From Bacteroidota bacterium (lineage in GTDB: Bacteria > Bacteroidota > Bacteroidia > Chitinophagales > Chitinophagaceae): a stretch of 64,000 bases of DNA. The stretch's first letter is position 1. Every line of letters begins with the position of its first letter. A model generated the notes under the pieces. That model saw only the letters and a program-made list of their open reading frames with translations. It made no database searches and was not told the DNA's origin. This document shows, piece after piece, positions 60,960 to 64,000 of this stretch. Position numbers and translations under genes: made by a program. The stretch spans positions 1 through 64,000 of the forward strand of contig JAEZDA010000037.1 in NCBI GenBank assembly GCA_023433345.1, given 5' to 3'.

Positions 60960-63398
60960 ATGAAAAGTGTTTTGTTAGCCGCTTTCCTCACAATGAACAC
61001 CCTCGCATCACTTGCTCAATCTACCGTTGAAGCCAGGGTTATAACCGGCGAAGGGAAACCTTTTGAAAATGCAACGGTTGTTTTGAGACGCGCATCAGAC
61101 AGTTCATTATACAAATCAAATATTACAGATGCTTCGGGACTTGCAGAGTTTAAAGACGTACCGCAGGGAGAATATTTAATTTCCGGTACGGGAGCGGGCT
61201 ACCTTCAGAAAGATCTGGCTGCGATATCTGTTACCAATGAAAAGACAGCACAGGTGGAGATAAAACTTGAAGCAGATGCTAAAGCAATGCAGGAAGTGAC
61301 TGTAACCGCGAAAAAACCTTACCTGCAAAAGCTTCATGACCGGCTGGTGGTGAACGTGGAAAACAGTATTGTAAATGCAGGAAGCACGGCCTTTGAAGTA
61401 CTTGAGCGCGCTCCCGGGGTGTTGATCGATCAAAACGATCAGATAGCGCTGCGGGGAAAACAAGGTGTTATCATAATGATCGATAGCAAACCAAGTCCGC
61501 TTAATGGTGCAGACCTCGCGAACTATTTACGTGCACTTCCTTCCTCTGCAATTGAACGCATCGACCTCATCACGAATCCTTCTTCAAAATATGATGCTGC
61601 GGGAAATGCCGGTATAATAGACATCCGGATGAAGAAAGATAAACGCATGGGAACAAATGGATCAATCACTGCAGGGTATGGCCAGGGAGTATATCCAAAA
61701 GCAAACGCCGGCATCACCTTCAACCATAGAAAACAAAAACTGAACTTGTTCGGTAACTATAATTATGTGTACAGGAAACACCTGAACCACCTGATACTGG
61801 ACAGGAATTTTTATCGCGAGAAAAATTTTACGGGCGCAGATTTCAAAGACAACTATTCAACAGCGCCGGCGAACGGGCACACCTTGCGCTTCGGTGCAGA
61901 TTATAATGCAGGTAAGAGGTCTATCATCGGCCTCATTGCAAATGCGGGCTTCACTGATCTTCGCAGAAACAACCGTAACAGCTCTCTGGTAATAAATGAC
62001 TCGCGTGAAATAGAAAGCAGTTTCAGAACCAATGCAGACAACAGCGATGACTACCAGAACTACCTGTTCAACATTAATTTCAAACACAACTTCCGGCAGG
62101 CAGGCCGTGAACTTACCGCTGATGCCGATTACGGTCTTTACAACAATCTTTCAAATTCGACTACGCATACCCGTTACTTCGATGTAAATGGCAATCCCTC
62201 TTTCCCTGACTATATATTAGACGGGCGCCAGGAAGGTAATCTTGAATTTTACACAGGCCGCGTGGACTATATACATCCGTTAAAAAATAAAGCTTCAATA
62301 GAAGCGGGCCTGAAAACAAGCCTCGTTTCTTCAGACAATGATGCGAAGTTTTACGATATGAGCACGGGTACACCTGTAAATGATCAGGGAAAAACAAATC
62401 ATTTCCTGTACGACGAAAACAACAATGCGGCGTATCTTAATGTTAAGAAGGATTTCAAAAACTTCGACCTTCAATTAGGATTAAGAGCTGAGCAAACCAA
62501 TATCAAAACTTACCAGGAGATTGGCGCAGTAAGGTGGGATTCTTCCTACCTGCAATTATTTCCGACTGCATTTTTTAATTACAGGATAAAAGAAGACAGA
62601 ACTCTTGGAATATCGGTAAGCAGGCGTATAGACAGGCCCGGATATTCTCAACTGAACCCATTCCTGTTTTTAATTGATGTAACTACATATTCAACCGGAA
62701 ACCCGGCTTTGCTGCCACAGCTTACCTGGCAGTACGAGCTGTCTTATACACACAAGGCGATAAACCTGTCGGCAAATTACAGCCACACTGCAAACAACCA
62801 AAACGTAGCCATAGCGCGTTTTGCAGATGTGTTCCCCAACATTCCGCAAGGCGACAACGTTACGGTGCAGATCCCGGTTAATATCAGCACATCAGATTTC
62901 TTTGGACTATCATTTTCAGCGCCGCTCAAGATCAATAAATGGTGGAGTATGACAAATAACGGCGACATATTTTACAATCATTTCAACGGCAAACTCGGCG
63001 ATACAAAACTCGACAAGGGAAAGCCCGGTGTTGCTTTGAGGAACAACAACACCTTTACGTTAAAAAATGGATGGTCTGCCGAACTGAGTGAAGTTTACAA
63101 TTCCAGCGGCCAGTATGGCTTCATGGTGGCCGACCCGCAATGGGGAATTTCAGCAGGCGTTCAAAAGACAGTACTCAATAAAAAAGGCACGGTGCGTTTA
63201 AACGTTACCGATATTTTCTGGACAAACCTCCCGAAGGCAGTGATCACATACGAAAACTATGTAGAGAAATGGAGTGCGAAAAGGGAAACGCGTGTGGTGA
63301 ATCTCGGCTTCACTTACCGGTTCGGAAAAAATACCGTACAGGCGGCAAGGAAAAGAACAACCGGTTCGGAAGAGGAAAGGCAGAGAGCGGGAGGATAG
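60960..63398 (+). CDS. Outer-membrane receptor (OMP_b-brl family)
   Basis: 812 residues. Signal peptide to SLA-QS, a carboxypeptidase-regulatory-like domain (about 22-105: VEARVITGEGKPFENATVVLRRASDSSLYKSN), plug-like SIVNAGSTAFEVLERAPGVLIDQNDQIALRGKQGVIIMID and IDLITNPSSKYDAAGNAGIIDIRMKKDK, then a barrel ending LGFTYRFGKN plus a basic tail. No TonB box is obvious to me. Related to the receptor at 44649-47477 only in layout. Ligand unknown. A strong terminator follows 130 bases on. Confidence 0.88.
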   Translation: MKSVLLAAFLTMNTLASLAQSTVEARVITGEGKPFENATVVLRRASDSSLYKSNITDASGLAEFKDVPQGEYLISGTGAGYLQKDLAAISVTNEKTAQVEIKLEADAKAMQEVTVTAKKPYLQKLHDRLVVNVENSIVNAGSTAFEVLERAPGVLIDQNDQIALRGKQGVIIMIDSKPSPLNGADLANYLRALPSSAIERIDLITNPSSKYDAAGNAGIIDIRMKKDKRMGTNGSITAGYGQGVYPKANAGITFNHRKQKLNLFGNYNYVYRKHLNHLILDRNFYREKNFTGADFKDNYSTAPANGHTLRFGADYNAGKRSIIGLIANAGFTDLRRNNRNSSLVINDSREIESSFRTNADNSDDYQNYLFNINFKHNFRQAGRELTADADYGLYNNLSNSTTHTRYFDVNGNPSFPDYILDGRQEGNLEFYTGRVDYIHPLKNKASIEAGLKTSLVSSDNDAKFYDMSTGTPVNDQGKTNHFLYDENNNAAYLNVKKDFKNFDLQLGLRAEQTNIKTYQEIGAVRWDSSYLQLFPTAFFNYRIKEDRTLGISVSRRIDRPGYSQLNPFLFLIDVTTYSTGNPALLPQLTWQYELSYTHKAINLSANYSHTANNQNVAIARFADVFPNIPQGDNVTVQIPVNISTSDFFGLSFSAPLKINKWWSMTNNGDIFYNHFNGKLGDTKLDKGKPGVALRNNNTFTLKNGWSAELSEVYNSSGQYGFMVADPQWGISAGVQKTVLNKKGTVRLNVTDIFWTNLPKAVITYENYVEKWSAKRETRVVNLGFTYRFGKNTVQAARKRTTGSEEERQRAGG

Positions 63399-63527
63399 GA
63401 GGGTGAGTTTGTAGTTTGTAGTTAGTAGTTGATAGTTCAAAACATTCCGTTCAGTTTAGACCTGCTCAACACTGTAAGAGTTTGCTGCTTTACATGTTAG
63501 TTTTTGGTTCGAAATATAATTACACAG

Positions 63528-63557
63528 GCCCGCAATTTTCATTGCGGGCATTTTTTT
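63528..63557 (+). terminator. Rho-independent terminator
   Basis: GCCCGCAAT-TTTC-ATTGCGGGC followed by A and seven T: a perfect 9-base stem. It lies 130 bases after the receptor stop, on the plus strand. Confidence 0.9.
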
Positions 63558-63618
63558 CTGAACCCTTTCACTTACTTCCTGCATATACCATGCGGCCCGC
63601 GCCCTTCCCGTTCACCTT

Positions 63619-64000
63619 TTATCGATTCGTGTGCAAAAAAATCTCTGCATCTTTCTTTCCCATGAACTGCACAAGGTGCCGGTAAAAATGGCTGTAATCG
63701 TAGTAGCCATAATTTGAAAAACACCATCCGGCATTTGTATTCATTTCAGTCAACGCCTTTCTTATTCGCATCAGTTGAAGTGTCTTTTTACTGCTAAGAC
63801 TGGTTGCACATTCGAAATAACGGTGAAGGGTACGCGAAGAAATTGAACTCCCTGATGCCAGTTCTTCAATGCCCAAATTGAAATCGTTATTTTGAAAACA
63901 TCTCCGGAGAATTGATGAAACGGTATTTACAGGAGCAGCGATCTTATCATTCCTTTTTAAAATATTGTTGAAGCAGGAGGTTAGGATCTCTACCCGGTGA
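63619..64000 (-). CDS. AraC-family regulator, C-terminal part (5' end outside window)
   Basis: The frame is open from the right edge: about 126 residues, starting HRVEILTSCFNNIL at the edge. The AraC HTH is visible as IEELASGSSISSRTLHRYFECATSLSSKKTLQLMRIRKAL and the second helix-turn-helix FSNYGYYDYSHFYRHLVQFMG. The C terminus is normal. The effector-binding domain is missing because it lies outside. The target is unknown; it is convergent with the receptor gene. Confidence 0.85.
   Translation of the reverse strand, partial: HRVEILTSCFNNILKRNDKIAAPVNTVSSILRRCFQNNDFNLGIEELASGSSISSRTLHRYFECATSLSSKKTLQLMRIRKALTEMNTNAGWCFSNYGYYDYSHFYRHLVQFMGKKDAEIFLHTNR

Noticed and set aside
63501..63528. GGTTCGAAATA word like a tRNA T-loop before the terminator
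   Set aside because: The flanking bases do not form an acceptor or anticodon stem.
1..64000. CRISPR arrays, phage or transposase genes, toxin-antitoxin pairs
   Set aside because: I looked for regular spaced repeats, terminal inverted repeats, integrase motifs and small paired genes and saw none convincing.

Overview
The window looks like chromosomal DNA of a Bacteroidota bacterium, most likely of the Chitinophagaceae or a close relative. The evidence is: several promoters of the Bacteroidota type (TTG or TTTG, about 19-21 bases, then TAnnTTTG); almost no purine-rich ribosome binding sites; two large outer-membrane receptors with N-terminal carboxypeptidase-regulatory-like domains; a secreted peptidase with a type IX secretion C-terminal signal; and families concentrated in this phylum (DUF2911, DUF5606, TIGR02757, the GIN-domain lipoprotein). 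No insertion sequence, prophage, integrase, CRISPR array, rRNA or convincing tRNA is visible. Gene packing is tight, with many 1-4 base overlaps.

Layout. 1-13.6 kb: the end of an alpha/beta hydrolase, an AcpH-like phosphodiesterase, a tandem DUF2911 pair, asparagine synthetase, a PLP-dependent trans-sulfuration enzyme, a GIN-domain lipoprotein, a TIGR02757 protein, a fatty-acid hydroxylase-like membrane enzyme, a fumarylacetoacetase-family enzyme with a flavin reductase, and a pair of bacterial PH-domain membrane proteins. 13.6-24.6 kb: DUF4197 lipoprotein, lysyl-tRNA synthetase, a DPP IV-like peptidase, then two leftward groups. One is a four-gene redox group (aldo/keto reductase, ArsC/Spx-like, OsmC, SDR). 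The other is a Lon-domain protein, coaX, an outer-membrane protein and lptC. 24.6-31.5 kb: a surface-glycan cluster with GT2, GT4, GT25, a SAM methyltransferase, a second GT4 and an LtaS-like phosphotransferase. 31.5-43 kb: meaB, typA, uvrB, polA, lipoproteins and a DsbA-family protein. 43-47.5 kb: a TonB-type receptor followed on the same strand by an ECF sigma factor, a putative anti-sigma factor and a Spy/CpxP-like periplasmic protein. 47.6-55.7 kb: DUF5606, an M3 peptidase, a metal-related divergent unit (Fur-family regulator and SCO protein against a MerC-like protein), a GH25 lysozyme with a secreted M1 aminopeptidase, and a lytic transglycosylase. 55.7-64 kb: a radical SAM/SPASM protein, an AI-2E family transporter, a 446-base unexplained gap, rpoN with a PAP2-like membrane protein, a second outer-membrane receptor, and the C-terminal end of an AraC-family regulator cut by the window edge.

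Most of the content is housekeeping, envelope and surface biology. I do not see a clearly new defence, mobile or biosynthetic system. The parts that best repay a second look are the Fur/SCO/MerC divergent promoter with a perfect TGCAA-N5-TTGCA palindrome, the gap before rpoN with several DnaA-box-like words, the receptor/ECF sigma/anti-sigma/Spy-like operon, the glycan cluster, and recurring short intergenic word repeats. All functions are inferred from reading the translations. No database search was run.
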